64,000 nt of DNA, taken from contig CP021237.1 in assembly GCA_002151545.1 (NCBI GenBank), positions 3,224,001 through 3,288,000 on the forward strand, given 5' to 3'. The number at the start of each line of letters is the position of its first letter. The stretch's first letter is position 1. The notes beneath the pieces are model-generated. The model was not told where the DNA came from. It saw only the letters and a list, made by a program, of their open reading frames with translations, and ran no database searches. The position numbers and the translations under genes are program-made. This document shows positions 33,989 through 42,077 of this stretch, in pieces. This DNA comes from Sphingobacteriaceae bacterium GW460-11-11-14-LB5 (GTDB lineage Bacteria > Bacteroidota > Bacteroidia > Sphingobacteriales > Sphingobacteriaceae).

Positions 33989-34069
33989 CGTCATTTCGAC
34001 TGAAGCGTAGCGAAATGGAGAAATCTTTGTACTATGATAAAAGATTTCTCCACTACGGTCGAAATGACG
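33989..34069. repeat. REP-A element, copy 3 (best preserved)
   Basis: CGTCATTTCGAC (33989-34000) and GTCGAAATGACG (34058-34069) pair perfectly. An inner stem GGAGAAATCTTT / AAAGATTTCTCC closes a loop near 34035. The element lies between the convergent lipoprotein and metZ genes and may serve as a two-way transcript end. Confidence 0.9.
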
Positions 34070-34079
34070 ATATCATGCC

Positions 34080-35246
34080 TTAAGCCAATGCCTGCTCAAT
34101 ATCGGCCAAAATATCGTTGATATGTTCTAAACCGATCGATAAACGGATAGAACCTTGTTCAATACCCACCTCATTACGCTGTTCTTCAGTAAGTTTACTA
34201 TGCGTACTGGTAGCTGGGTGTGTTGCAATTGAACGGGTATCGGCTAAATTTGCTGAGATCGAGAACATTTGCAGGCCATCCATAAATTTACGCGCAGCAT
34301 CGATACCCCCTTCAACCACAATGGTTACAATACCACCACCCTGTTTCATTTGCTTTTTGGCAATATCGTACTGAGGGTGTGATGGTAGAAACGGATACTT
34401 AACCAGTTTAATTTTCGGGTGTTTTTCTAAATATTCGGCAACCTTTAAAGCATTTTCGCAATGACGGTCCATACGGATGGCCAGAGTTTCTAAACTTTTA
34501 GATAAAATCCACGCGTTAAAAGGTGATAATGCTGGTCCGCTGTGACGGGCAAAACCTATTACATCGGCGATTAATTCTTTAGTACCTAAAATAACGCCGC
34601 CTAACACACGTCCCTGACCATCGATATATTTAGTAGCCGAGTGGATAGAAATGTGTGCACCAAATTTAATAGGTTGTTGTAGATATGGTGTGGCAAAACA
34701 ATTATCGACCACTAATAATACGTTGTGTTTTTTAGCCAGATCGCCCAAAAATTCAAGGTCGATAATGTCGATACCTGGATTAGATGGGGTTTCTACAAAG
34801 ATCATTTTGGTGTTCGGCTTAATTAAAGCTTCCCAATCCTGTGGTTTATCTAAATCGGCATAATCAAAAGTGACGCCCCAGTTAGAAAAAACATTGGTTA
34901 ATAATTGGTGTGTAGAACCAAAAACCGATCTGCTGGAAACCAGGTGATCACCATTTTTCAGGAAAGCACCAAATGTGGTGAAAATAGCCGCCATGCCTGT
35001 AGCGGTGGCAAAACCATCTTCAGCGCCCTCTAACAGGCACATTTTCTCGATAAACTCTGATGTATTTGGATTTGAATAACGGCTATATACATTCCCCTCT
35101 TTTTCGTTTGCAAACAAGGCACGCATTTCTTCGGCATCCTCAAACTTATAACTCGAAGTAAGATAAATAGGCGATGAATGTTCTTTGTGTAAACTGCGTT
35201 CTGTTTGAGTGCGTATAGCTATGGTTTCAAAATTTTCGGATTTCAT
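34080..35246 (-). CDS. metZ: O-succinylhomoserine sulfhydrylase-type PLP enzyme
   Basis: A 388-residue Cys/Met-metabolism PLP enzyme. The PLP lysine is in 'IHSATKYIDGQGRVLGG'; the Y-I-D-G-Q-G-R-V-L-G-G stretch is typical of MetZ, which makes homocysteine from O-succinylhomoserine and sulfide. Other fold marks are 'GNVYSRYSNPNTSEFIEKM' and the C-terminal 'GSIRLSIGLEHINDILADI'. Cystathionine gamma-synthase/lyase paralogues are close, so the substrate is a family-level inference. No other methionine gene is adjacent. A short GAGATGTGAGA-type minisatellite precedes the start. Confidence 0.88.
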   Translation of the reverse strand: MKSENFETIAIRTQTERSLHKEHSSPIYLTSSYKFEDAEEMRALFANEKEGNVYSRYSNPNTSEFIEKMCLLEGAEDGFATATGMAAIFTTFGAFLKNGDHLVSSRSVFGSTHQLLTNVFSNWGVTFDYADLDKPQDWEALIKPNTKMIFVETPSNPGIDIIDLEFLGDLAKKHNVLLVVDNCFATPYLQQPIKFGAHISIHSATKYIDGQGRVLGGVILGTKELIADVIGFARHSGPALSPFNAWILSKSLETLAIRMDRHCENALKVAEYLEKHPKIKLVKYPFLPSHPQYDIAKKQMKQGGGIVTIVVEGGIDAARKFMDGLQMFSISANLADTRSIATHPATSTHSKLTEEQRNEVGIEQGSIRLSIGLEHINDILADIEQALA

Positions 35247-35267
35247 TGTATTGTAAGATATGTGTAT

Positions 35268-35314
35268 TGAGATGTGAGATACTATTTGAGATGTGAGATT
35301 TGAGATATGAGATT
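35268..35314. repeat. TTGAGATGTGAGA minisatellite
   Basis: TTGAGATGTGAGA occurs at 35268-35280 and 35287-35299, followed directly by TTGAGATATGAGATT. It lies in the leader of metZ. A similar short-period repeat (AGTC...GAGTC...ATAGT) occupies 36640-36680 before ispE. Confidence 0.6.
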
Positions 35315-35338
35315 GAACCCTACACCTTAAACCTCCCC

Positions 35339-35758
35339 CTACACCTTATTTATTTTGTAAGTAAAATTAATGGTTGCAGAGCGGCCTAAGATATTCGATA
35401 CCGAGCAATATTTATCGAAGGTCATTTGTAGTGCACGCTCCACCTTTTGAACGCTTAAATCGCCAAATAAATCAAAGTGAATATCAATGACGTCAAAAAT
35501 CGGCGGCATTTCTTCATCTTTCCTGGTTGCTTTAATCGCTATTTTAACATCATCAAGCGGTTCTTTCTGTTTGGTTAATACGTTTACCATATCAATGCCA
35601 CTGCAGCCGCCTAATCCAATCAGTAACATCTCCATAGGCCTGAAACCTTTTCCTTCGCCACCAATGGCAGCCTTTGCATCCAACTCTACAGTAAAACCGC
35701 TCTCGTTTTCTGCTTCAAAATTAAATTTACCGCTCTTGCGGATCAGATTTATGTTCAT
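35339..35758 (-). CDS. OsmC-family protein
   Basis: A 139-residue OsmC/Ohr-superfamily protein. One conserved cysteine sits in 'LLIGLGGCSGIDMVNVL', and a second is near the C-terminus in 'DKYCSVSNIL'; they form the thiol pair that reduces organic hydroperoxides in this family. The N-terminal 'LIRKSGKFNFEAENESGF' matches the YhfA-like subgroup more than Ohr. It is cytosolic. It lies on the same strand as metZ and ispE with 70-90-base gaps and could be transcribed with either. Confidence 0.9.
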   Translation of the reverse strand: MNINLIRKSGKFNFEAENESGFTVELDAKAAIGGEGKGFRPMEMLLIGLGGCSGIDMVNVLTKQKEPLDDVKIAIKATRKDEEMPPIFDVIDIHFDLFGDLSVQKVERALQMTFDKYCSVSNILGRSATINFTYKINKV

Positions 35759-35831
35759 ATTAATCGTACTGAGTATTAAGTATCAGGTATCAAGACCTTA
35801 AGCCTTCTACCTTCCAACCCTCTACCTTAAT

Positions 35832-36635
35832 TTAAATATTATAAAATACTAAGTTATTTTCTTCCAGTTCGGGCAATTTAACCGGATGGTCGAAAATTGC
35901 AAAAACCGACGAACCGCTGCCGCTCATTAAAGCGAATGTTGCGCCTGCATCGTATAAACTGGTTTTTATTTGACGAATTTGGGGATACTTTGCGAATACC
36001 GATGGCTCGAAATCGTTGATAACCTTATTTTTCCATGTTGTTGGGCACAAATGTATGATTTCTTTTAACGATTGCAAAGGTTTTTGCGGTTTTACCTGCG
36101 CATAAGCATCGGCCGTACTCACGTGTACAGGCGGTTTTACCAAAACTTTAAACCAGGCTGACAAATCTATTTCGCACTTTTCAAATTCGTCGCCTTTATT
36201 AAACGCGTAAACTGGTTTATTCTCGATAAAAAAAGCACAGTCTGCCCCTAACTGACGGGCGTACCCTTCCATCTTATCAACCGACATTCCTAAACTGAAT
36301 TTCTCATTCAATAATTTAATCAGGAAAGCACAATCTGCCGATCCGCCACCCAAACCTGCTCCCACAGGGATATTTTTCAATAAATTAATCTGCTGTGCCG
36401 GAATATCATATTCCTTTTTTACGAGTTGAAAGGCTTTAACACACAGGTTATCATTCGCATCGCCGGGAATATCAATGCCGTGGATTTTGCAGGATGTTTC
36501 TTCCGCATCGGTAATTTCGACCGAATCCTTAATATTAATCGGATAAAAAACCGTTTCGAGGTTATGGTACCCATCAGCACGTTTTTTGGTGATATTTAAA
36601 CCAAGATTTATTTTTGCGTTGGGAAAAGATAACAT
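35832..36635 (-). CDS. ispE: 4-diphosphocytidyl-2-C-methyl-D-erythritol kinase
   Basis: A 267-residue GHMP kinase that phosphorylates CDP-ME in the non-mevalonate isoprenoid pathway. 'FPNAKINLGLNITKKRADGYHNLETVF' spans the family N-terminus (read in parts), 'NIPVGAGLGGGSADCAFL' is the glycine-rich ATP loop and 'FALMSGSGSSVFAIF' is the third GHMP motif. I use ATG 36635: the frame is open to 36710, but the extra 25 residues are translated minisatellite and leader and do not resemble IspE. Confidence 0.95.
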   Translation of the reverse strand: MLSFPNAKINLGLNITKKRADGYHNLETVFYPINIKDSVEITDAEETSCKIHGIDIPGDANDNLCVKAFQLVKKEYDIPAQQINLLKNIPVGAGLGGGSADCAFLIKLLNEKFSLGMSVDKMEGYARQLGADCAFFIENKPVYAFNKGDEFEKCEIDLSAWFKVLVKPPVHVSTADAYAQVKPQKPLQSLKEIIHLCPTTWKNKVINDFEPSVFAKYPQIRQIKTSLYDAGATFALMSGSGSSVFAIFDHPVKLPELEENNLVFYNI

Positions 36636-36839
36636 TTTAGTCGTGAGTCTATAGTCAATAGTCCTGAGTCCATAGTGCCAAAACCAGCAACCGGCACATT
36701 TTGCAAACATACAAATTTTATGTATGTCCCGGCTTCACGTCGGGACTAAGCCCAATCAATGTTAACAATTAGGCAGTGTGTATAAAAATGATTCTGAACA
36801 CCTGATAAATTTTAGATATTTGTAAATTATCAGAACAGT

Positions 36840-37634
36840 ATGAAGCAATATTTAGATTTAATGCAGCATGTGCTTGATCATGGCGCTCAAAAGCACGACC
36901 GTACGGGAACCGGAACCATAAGCGTTTTTGGTTATCAGATGCGTTTTAACCTTCAGGAAGGTTTCCCGATGGTGACCACAAAGAAACTGCACTTAAAATC
37001 TATTATACATGAACTGATCTGGTTTTTAACCGGCGAAACCAATATTAAGTACCTAAAAGATAATGGCGTAAGGATCTGGGATGAATGGGCCGACGAAAAC
37101 GGCAATCTGGGACCTGTTTATGGTTCGCAATGGAGAAGTTGGCCAGCACCCGATGGACAGCACATCGATCAGATCACCAATATTATCAATACCATTAAAA
37201 ACAACCCCGATTCGCGCAGGATTATTGTTTCCGCCTGGAATGTGGCTGAAATCGAAAATATGGCTTTGCCGCCTTGTCATGCTTTTTTCCAGTTTTATGT
37301 GGCTGATGGAAAATTAAGTTGCCAGTTATATCAGCGCAGTGCCGATATTTTCTTAGGCGTACCTTTTAACATTGCTTCTTATGCTTTATTGACCATGATG
37401 GTGGCACAGGTATGTGGTTTAGAGGCCGGAGACTTTATCCACACCCTTGGCGATGCACATTTGTACAATAACCATATCGAACAGGCCAACCTGCAATTAA
37501 GCCGTGAGCCAAAACCGCTGCCCACCATGAAAATCAACCCTGAGGTGAAAAGTATATTCGATTTCAAGTTTGAGGACTTTACATTGGAGAATTACGAAGC
37601 GCATCCGCATATTAAAGGAATAGTGGCGGTATAA
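36840..37634 (+). CDS. thyA: Thymidylate synthase
   Basis: A 264-residue ThyA that converts dUMP to dTMP with methylene-tetrahydrofolate. It has the full E. coli-like length. Motifs are the N-terminal phosphate-binding '[17 protein letters not shown]', the catalytic cysteine in '[12 protein letters not shown]', '[20 protein letters not shown]' and the C-terminal 'PHIKGIVAV'. It is followed by folA, which recycles the dihydrofolate it produces. A repeat element begins immediately at its stop codon. Confidence 0.97.
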   Translation: MKQYLDLMQHVLDHGAQKHDRTGTGTISVFGYQMRFNLQEGFPMVTTKKLHLKSIIHELIWFLTGETNIKYLKDNGVRIWDEWADENGNLGPVYGSQWRSWPAPDGQHIDQITNIINTIKNNPDSRRIIVSAWNVAEIENMALPPCHAFFQFYVADGKLSCQLYQRSADIFLGVPFNIASYALLTMMVAQVCGLEAGDFIHTLGDAHLYNNHIEQANLQLSREPKPLPTMKINPEVKSIFDFKFEDFTLENYEAHPHIKGIVAV

Positions 37635-37799
37635 CCCCCCCAGCCCCCTGAAGGGGGAGCTAAAGACATGAGGGAAAAGATAGCAATAAAACAATAATAT
37701 AGAGATTAAGCACTACACATGAACGATGGAAATTCAAGTTCCCCTTTAGGGGCGGATGGGTTGAACGATGGAACGGAAAAGCCCCTTCAGGGGTTGGGG
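37635..37799. repeat. Inverted-repeat element filling the thyA-folA junction
   Basis: A GC-rich box with CCCCAGCCCCCTGAAGGGG (about 37638-37656) begins right after the thyA stop. Its inverse, CCCCTTCAGGGGTTGGGG (37782-37799), ends where conserved folA sequence begins, and a half-box CCCCTTTAGGGG lies at 37741-37752. The boxes bracket about 165 bp and look like a small mobile or REP-type element. Confidence 0.7.
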
Positions 37800-38282
37800 T
37801 TATCCATCGCTGTAGCAGTAGGCGAAAATTTTGCAATAGGCAAAAACAATCAGCTTTTATGGCACATGCCGGCCGATTTAAAGTTTTTTAAACAAACCAC
37901 ATCGGGGCATACCGTAGTAATGGGTCGCAAAACATTTGATTCTGTAGGCAGACCATTGCCAAACCGCAGGAATATTGTGATTACCAGAGATCCGGATTTA
38001 AAAATTGAAGGCGTTGAAGTAGTAAACAGTTTAGATGAAGCTTTAGCCATTACCCAAAAGGAAGATAAACCCGTATTTATTGTTGGTGGCGCTGAAATTT
38101 ACAGACAAGCCTTGCCAAAAACACAAACCCTATATTTAACCACCATCCACCATAATTTTGATGCGGATACTTTTTTCCCTGAAATTGACCGCAACGAATG
38201 GAAATTAATAAGCAGCGAACCGCACCAGGCCGACGAAAAGAATAAATACGATTATACTTTTGAGGTTTTGGAAAGAATTTAA
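37719..38282 (+). CDS. folA: Dihydrofolate reductase with repeat-derived N-terminus
   Basis: DHFR reduces dihydrofolate to tetrahydrofolate. The catalytic domain starts with 'LSIAVAVGENFAIGKNNQLL' and continues with 'WHMPADLKFFKQ', 'VVMGRKTFDSVGRPLPNRRN' and 'VFIVGGAEIYRQALP', all as expected. The first ATG (37719) gives 187 residues, but residues 1-27 are encoded by the GC-rich inverted-repeat element. A TTG at 37794, two codons before the conserved L-S-I-A, would give a normal-length enzyme of about 162 residues. The true start is unsettled. It forms an operon-like pair with thyA. Confidence 0.93.
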   Translation: MNDGNSSSPLGADGLNDGTEKPLQGLGLSIAVAVGENFAIGKNNQLLWHMPADLKFFKQTTSGHTVVMGRKTFDSVGRPLPNRRNIVITRDPDLKIEGVEVVNSLDEALAITQKEDKPVFIVGGAEIYRQALPKTQTLYLTTIHHNFDADTFFPEIDRNEWKLISSEPHQADEKNKYDYTFEVLERI

Positions 38283-38671
38283 TTCGTTAGGTCGTCATTG
38301 CGAGGAGGCTTTTTCAACCAACGAAGCAATCTCAACGCTTTAGCAAACCGCGATCGTTGTAAGATTGCTCCCCCGAAAGGTCGGGACAGGCTGTCGTTCC
38401 TCCTCGCAATGGCGTAATCTCAAAGAAGCGCTTCTTCCCTTGCCAGCTAAACCCGATATACGTTGATGCCCCCGATTTTTCTATCGGTGCAGAAACATTA
38501 GCGGGACCGAACCAAAGCCAAAAGTGCTGCACCTGCTTTTCCCAATCATGATAGCATCAAAATGCAGGTATTTAGTAAAAGGATTAGCAGACAAAAAATG
38601 AGATTATTGCCCGATAAAAATTAATGTTAATAAATTATCAATTAAGGGGTTCTATAATTTAAAAATTTAAT
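38283..38671. other. Gene-free region with REP-B element before secDF
   Basis: About 390 bases without a gene. It contains the REP-B element (38293-38414), an AAGAAGCGCTTCTT palindrome near 38425, and GC-rich fragments (ATCGGTGCAG, GCGGGACCG) that read like further dispersed repeat. The last 100 bases are AT-rich and contain the secDF promoter. Confidence 0.6.
38293..38414. repeat. REP-B element
   Basis: CGTCATTGCGAGGAGG at the left end pairs with CCTCCTCGCAATGGCG at the right end (38399-38414), with inner GAAGCAATCT / AAGATTGCT. Half or decayed copies appear at 13148-13210 and 54108-54149. This family is common between genes of Bacteroidota. Confidence 0.85.
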
Positions 38672-38679
38672 TAGATTTG
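38672..38679 (+). promoter_or_regulatory. -7 box of secDF
   Basis: TAGATTTG is an exact TAnnTTTG, 47 bases before the ATG at 38727. It precedes a TTG at 38685 that would otherwise extend the frame, and so supports the later start. No clear -33 TTTG is seen. Confidence 0.5.
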
Positions 38680-38726
38680 CCGACTTGTTAAAAAACAGCG
38701 AAAGACAAAATTATTTTAAACAAACA

Positions 38727-41708
38727 ATGCAAGGAAAAGGTTTTATTAAGTTTATAGCGATAGTATTAGCTATCGTTTGTGCGTACGCACTTTCTTTTAC
38801 TTTGGTAGCATCCAAGGTAGAAAAAGACGCAAAAAACGCTGCGAAGGGTGATTTAGCCAAAGAAAAGGCTTACTTAGATTCGATGAGTACCGTGAAAGTT
38901 TATCCTGTAGTTGGATTTACTTATCAAGAGGTAAAAGCGAAAGAGATTAATTTGGGTTTAGACTTAAAAGGCGGAATGAACGTAACGATGGAGATATCGT
39001 TAGCGGAGTTGGTTAAATCATTAGCGGGTAACCCTACTGATGCTAACTTTAACAAAGCCGTTCAGAATGCACAGATCCAGTTAAATGCCGGTGGTAAAGA
39101 TTACATCAAAATTTTTGTTGATGAATTCGAAAAATTAAGCCCTGGAGTAAAACTTGCAGATTATTTTTCTAACCAGGATAATGCATCTCAGTTAAAACCT
39201 AGCGCAAGCAATAGCGATGTTGAATCTTTCTTAGAAAAAGAAGCAACCAGCGCGATTGATCGTTCATTTACAGTTTTACGTTCACGTATTGATGGTTTCG
39301 GCGTAGTGAGTCCGAACATGCAAAAACAAGAAGGTAGTAACCGTATCTTAATCGAAATGCCAGGTGTACAAGATAAAGAGCGTATTGCTAAACTTTTACA
39401 AGGTTCTGCCGAATTACAGTTCTGGCAAGTATACCAGGTACAGGAAGTTGCGCCATTGTTAGAAAACATTAATAAAATTTTAGCTGCAACATTAAAAACT
39501 GATGCACCTGCAACTAAAGATACAACAGCTGCTCCTGCTGCTGGTGGTAAATTAGCCGGTTTAGAAAAAGCTGCGACTAAAGATACTACTGCTAAAGGTG
39601 GCAAACTTGCTGGTTTAGGTAAAAAAGATACCAGTGCGGTTAAAGCCGAACTGATTAAATCTAACCCATTATATGCTGTTCTAAACCTTCCAATTTATCA
39701 GGGCGAAAACGGACAACAACAATTAATGCCTGGTGCAGTTGTGGGTATGTCGCTACAAAAAGATACTGCAAAGGTTAACGCTTATTTAAAACTTCCTGAA
39801 GTTGCTGCATCTATTCCATCTACGATGAAATTTATGTGGAGCGTTAAACCTAGAGAAGGTTCGAAAATTTTCGAATTGTATGCAATTAAAGTGGTGAGTG
39901 CTGATGGTAAACCAGATTTAGGTGGTGAGGCAATCAGTGATTCTCGTGCTGACTTTGATCAAAAAGGTAAACCAGAAGTAACCATGTACATGACCAGTGA
40001 AGGTTCTGCTAAATGGAAAAAAATTACTGCTGAAGCTGCCGCTGATCAAAACAACAAAAAATCTATCGCCATTGTATTAGATAACCAGGTTTATTCTGCG
40101 CCTACCGTTCAGAACGAAATTGCTGGTGGTGTTTCATCAATCACCGGTAACTTTACTCAGGCAGATACTAAAGATTTATCTAACATCTTAAAAGCTGGTA
40201 AATTACCTGCTCCTGCGCGTATTGCCGGTAGCTACGTAGTTGGTCCAACTTTAGGTGCACAAGCTATTCACGATGGTTTAATTTCATTCGTAATTGCCTT
40301 TATCGTAATCTTAATCTTCATGGCGTTGTATTATCACCGTGCGGGTTGGGTTGCTAACTTTGCATTGTTAATCAACTTATTCTTCATCATTGGTATTTTG
40401 GTATCACTTGGTGCAGTATTAACCTTACCTGGTATTGCTGGTATCGTATTAACCATTGGTTTATCGGTAGATGCAAACATCCTAATTTTTGAGCGTGTAC
40501 GTGAAGAGCTTGCCCATGGCAAAAACACGGCTACTGCAATTAAAGAAGGTTTTAAACATGCAATGCCTTCAATTATTGACTCAAACGTTACCTTATTCAT
40601 TTTAGGTGCTATCCTTTACGTTTTCGGTAGCGGCCCGGTTCAAGGTTTCGCAACTACATTATGTATCGGTATCCTTTCTTCATTATTTGCAGCTGTAGCC
40701 ATTTCGAGAGTAGTTTTCGAATCGTTATTAAACCGCAAAATCGATGTAAGTTTCGATAACAGCATTACCCGTAACGCCTTTAAAAACATCAGTTTCAACT
40801 TCGTTGGCCGTCGTAAAATTTACTACGTAATCTCTACCATCATTATTATTGCCGGTATTGGTATGTATTTCAAAAATGGCGGTTTAAACTTAGGTGTAGA
40901 CTTTAAAGGTGGCAGAACTTATTTAGTTCACTTCGATAAAGCAGTTAACACTGAAGATTTAAAAGCTAAGTTAAACCCTGTTTTCGGTAACGAAACGCCT
41001 GAGGTTAAAACTGCAGGTGAAGATAGCCAGGTAAAAATCACCACTACTTTCCACATCGAAGATCAGGACATTAAAACTGATAAAGTTGTAGAAGACGCTT
41101 TAAACAAAGGTTTAGCCGGTTCTAAATATGAAATCGTAAGTTCACAAAAAGTAACGCCTATCATTGCAAGTGATATCGTAAACGGTGCATTCTACGCAGT
41201 ATTGATCTCATGTTTATTCATGTTTATCTACATCGTGGTACGATTCAAAAAATGGCAGTATGGTTTAGGTGCGGTAATCGCATTGTTCCATGACGTGTTA
41301 ATGGTATTATCTTTCTACACTATTTTAGATGGTATTATGCCATTCTCTTTAGAAATTGGTCAGGATTTTATCGCGGCAATTTTAACGGTAATGGGTTACA
41401 CCATGACAGAGACCGTTGTTGTATTCGACCGTATCCGTGAGAAACTAAAAGAATCTGGTAAAGAAGATTTACATGGCGAAGCGCGTAACAACTTAATCAA
41501 CTTCGCATTGAACAGTACTTTAAGTCGTACCATCTTAACCTCATTAACCGTATTCTTCGTGTTATTGGTAATCTTTATTTTCGGTGGCGATAGCATCCGT
41601 GGATTCATCTTCGCATTGTTAATCGGCCGTATCATTGGTACATATTCATCATTATGTATCTCTACTCCTATCGTAATCGATTTGGGTAGCTCAGCTGAGA
41701 AAAAATAA
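38727..41708 (+). CDS. secDF: Fused protein translocase subunit SecDF
   Basis: A 993-residue single-chain SecDF, which uses the proton gradient to pull exported proteins through SecYEG. The SecD half has an N-terminal helix, the periplasmic domain starting at 'INLGLDLKGGMNVTMEIS', and helices with 'IVLTIGLSVDANILIFERVREEL'. The SecF half begins near 'FNFVGRRKIYYVISTIIII', carries 'NLGVDFKGGRTYLVHF' and ends with 'VMGYTMTETVVVFDRIREKL'. A Lys/Thr/Ala-rich insertion with repeated 'KDTTA' and 'GGKLAGL' units lies in the periplasmic loop (encoded about 39500-39640). ATG 38727 is used rather than TTG 38685. Confidence 0.95.
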   Translation: MQGKGFIKFIAIVLAIVCAYALSFTLVASKVEKDAKNAAKGDLAKEKAYLDSMSTVKVYPVVGFTYQEVKAKEINLGLDLKGGMNVTMEISLAELVKSLAGNPTDANFNKAVQNAQIQLNAGGKDYIKIFVDEFEKLSPGVKLADYFSNQDNASQLKPSASNSDVESFLEKEATSAIDRSFTVLRSRIDGFGVVSPNMQKQEGSNRILIEMPGVQDKERIAKLLQGSAELQFWQVYQVQEVAPLLENINKILAATLKTDAPATKDTTAAPAAGGKLAGLEKAATKDTTAKGGKLAGLGKKDTSAVKAELIKSNPLYAVLNLPIYQGENGQQQLMPGAVVGMSLQKDTAKVNAYLKLPEVAASIPSTMKFMWSVKPREGSKIFELYAIKVVSADGKPDLGGEAISDSRADFDQKGKPEVTMYMTSEGSAKWKKITAEAAADQNNKKSIAIVLDNQVYSAPTVQNEIAGGVSSITGNFTQADTKDLSNILKAGKLPAPARIAGSYVVGPTLGAQAIHDGLISFVIAFIVILIFMALYYHRAGWVANFALLINLFFIIGILVSLGAVLTLPGIAGIVLTIGLSVDANILIFERVREELAHGKNTATAIKEGFKHAMPSIIDSNVTLFILGAILYVFGSGPVQGFATTLCIGILSSLFAAVAISRVVFESLLNRKIDVSFDNSITRNAFKNISFNFVGRRKIYYVISTIIIIAGIGMYFKNGGLNLGVDFKGGRTYLVHFDKAVNTEDLKAKLNPVFGNETPEVKTAGEDSQVKITTTFHIEDQDIKTDKVVEDALNKGLAGSKYEIVSSQKVTPIIASDIVNGAFYAVLISCLFMFIYIVVRFKKWQYGLGAVIALFHDVLMVLSFYTILDGIMPFSLEIGQDFIAAILTVMGYTMTETVVVFDRIREKLKESGKEDLHGEARNNLINFALNSTLSRTILTSLTVFFVLLVIFIFGGDSIRGFIFALLIGRIIGTYSSLCISTPIVIDLGSSAEKK

Positions 41709-41733
41709 GAGATTAATTTTCTTAAAATATATA

Positions 41734-41763
41734 AGCGCTCCGATTTATCGGGGCGCTTTTTTT
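41734..41763 (+). terminator. Terminator of secDF
   Basis: AGCGCTCCGA (41734-41743) and TCGGGGCGCT (41748-41757) pair over 10 bp (one T-G) around a TTTA loop, followed by seven T. It is a strong intrinsic terminator 25 bases after the stop. Confidence 0.92.
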
Positions 41764-42077
41764 ATGCGCTTTTTTGTTACCAAGAAGGCACAAAGAAACA
41801 CAAAGTGGTCTGTTTTATTTTTTGGTTTTTGAAAAGCAATACCTGTAGCTCTTCGGTTCCGATAGCCCTGCTGTTCGTTTTATCCCGATGAAGGATCGGG
41901 ATGCCCACTACCATCAGGTTTAATTAACTTAAAGTGGTGCTTAAGAACCTACAAAATCCATGTTCGTCATACCAGCGTTATATCTTCATGATTAAATCAG
42001 AATAACTGCCAAAACCTCACTTTTTAAACCTTTTGGCTATCTTTTTGTTACATTAGCAATAGATAAACCGATACAAA
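41764..42077. other. Gene-free region before the NADH dehydrogenase
   Basis: About 310 bases with no gene. Positions 41840-41922 belong to the dispersed family ending in CATCAGGTTTA (41912-41922) and contain the small stem CCCGAT / ATCGGG. The remainder is ordinary AT-rich DNA in which I see no clear promoter. Confidence 0.6.
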
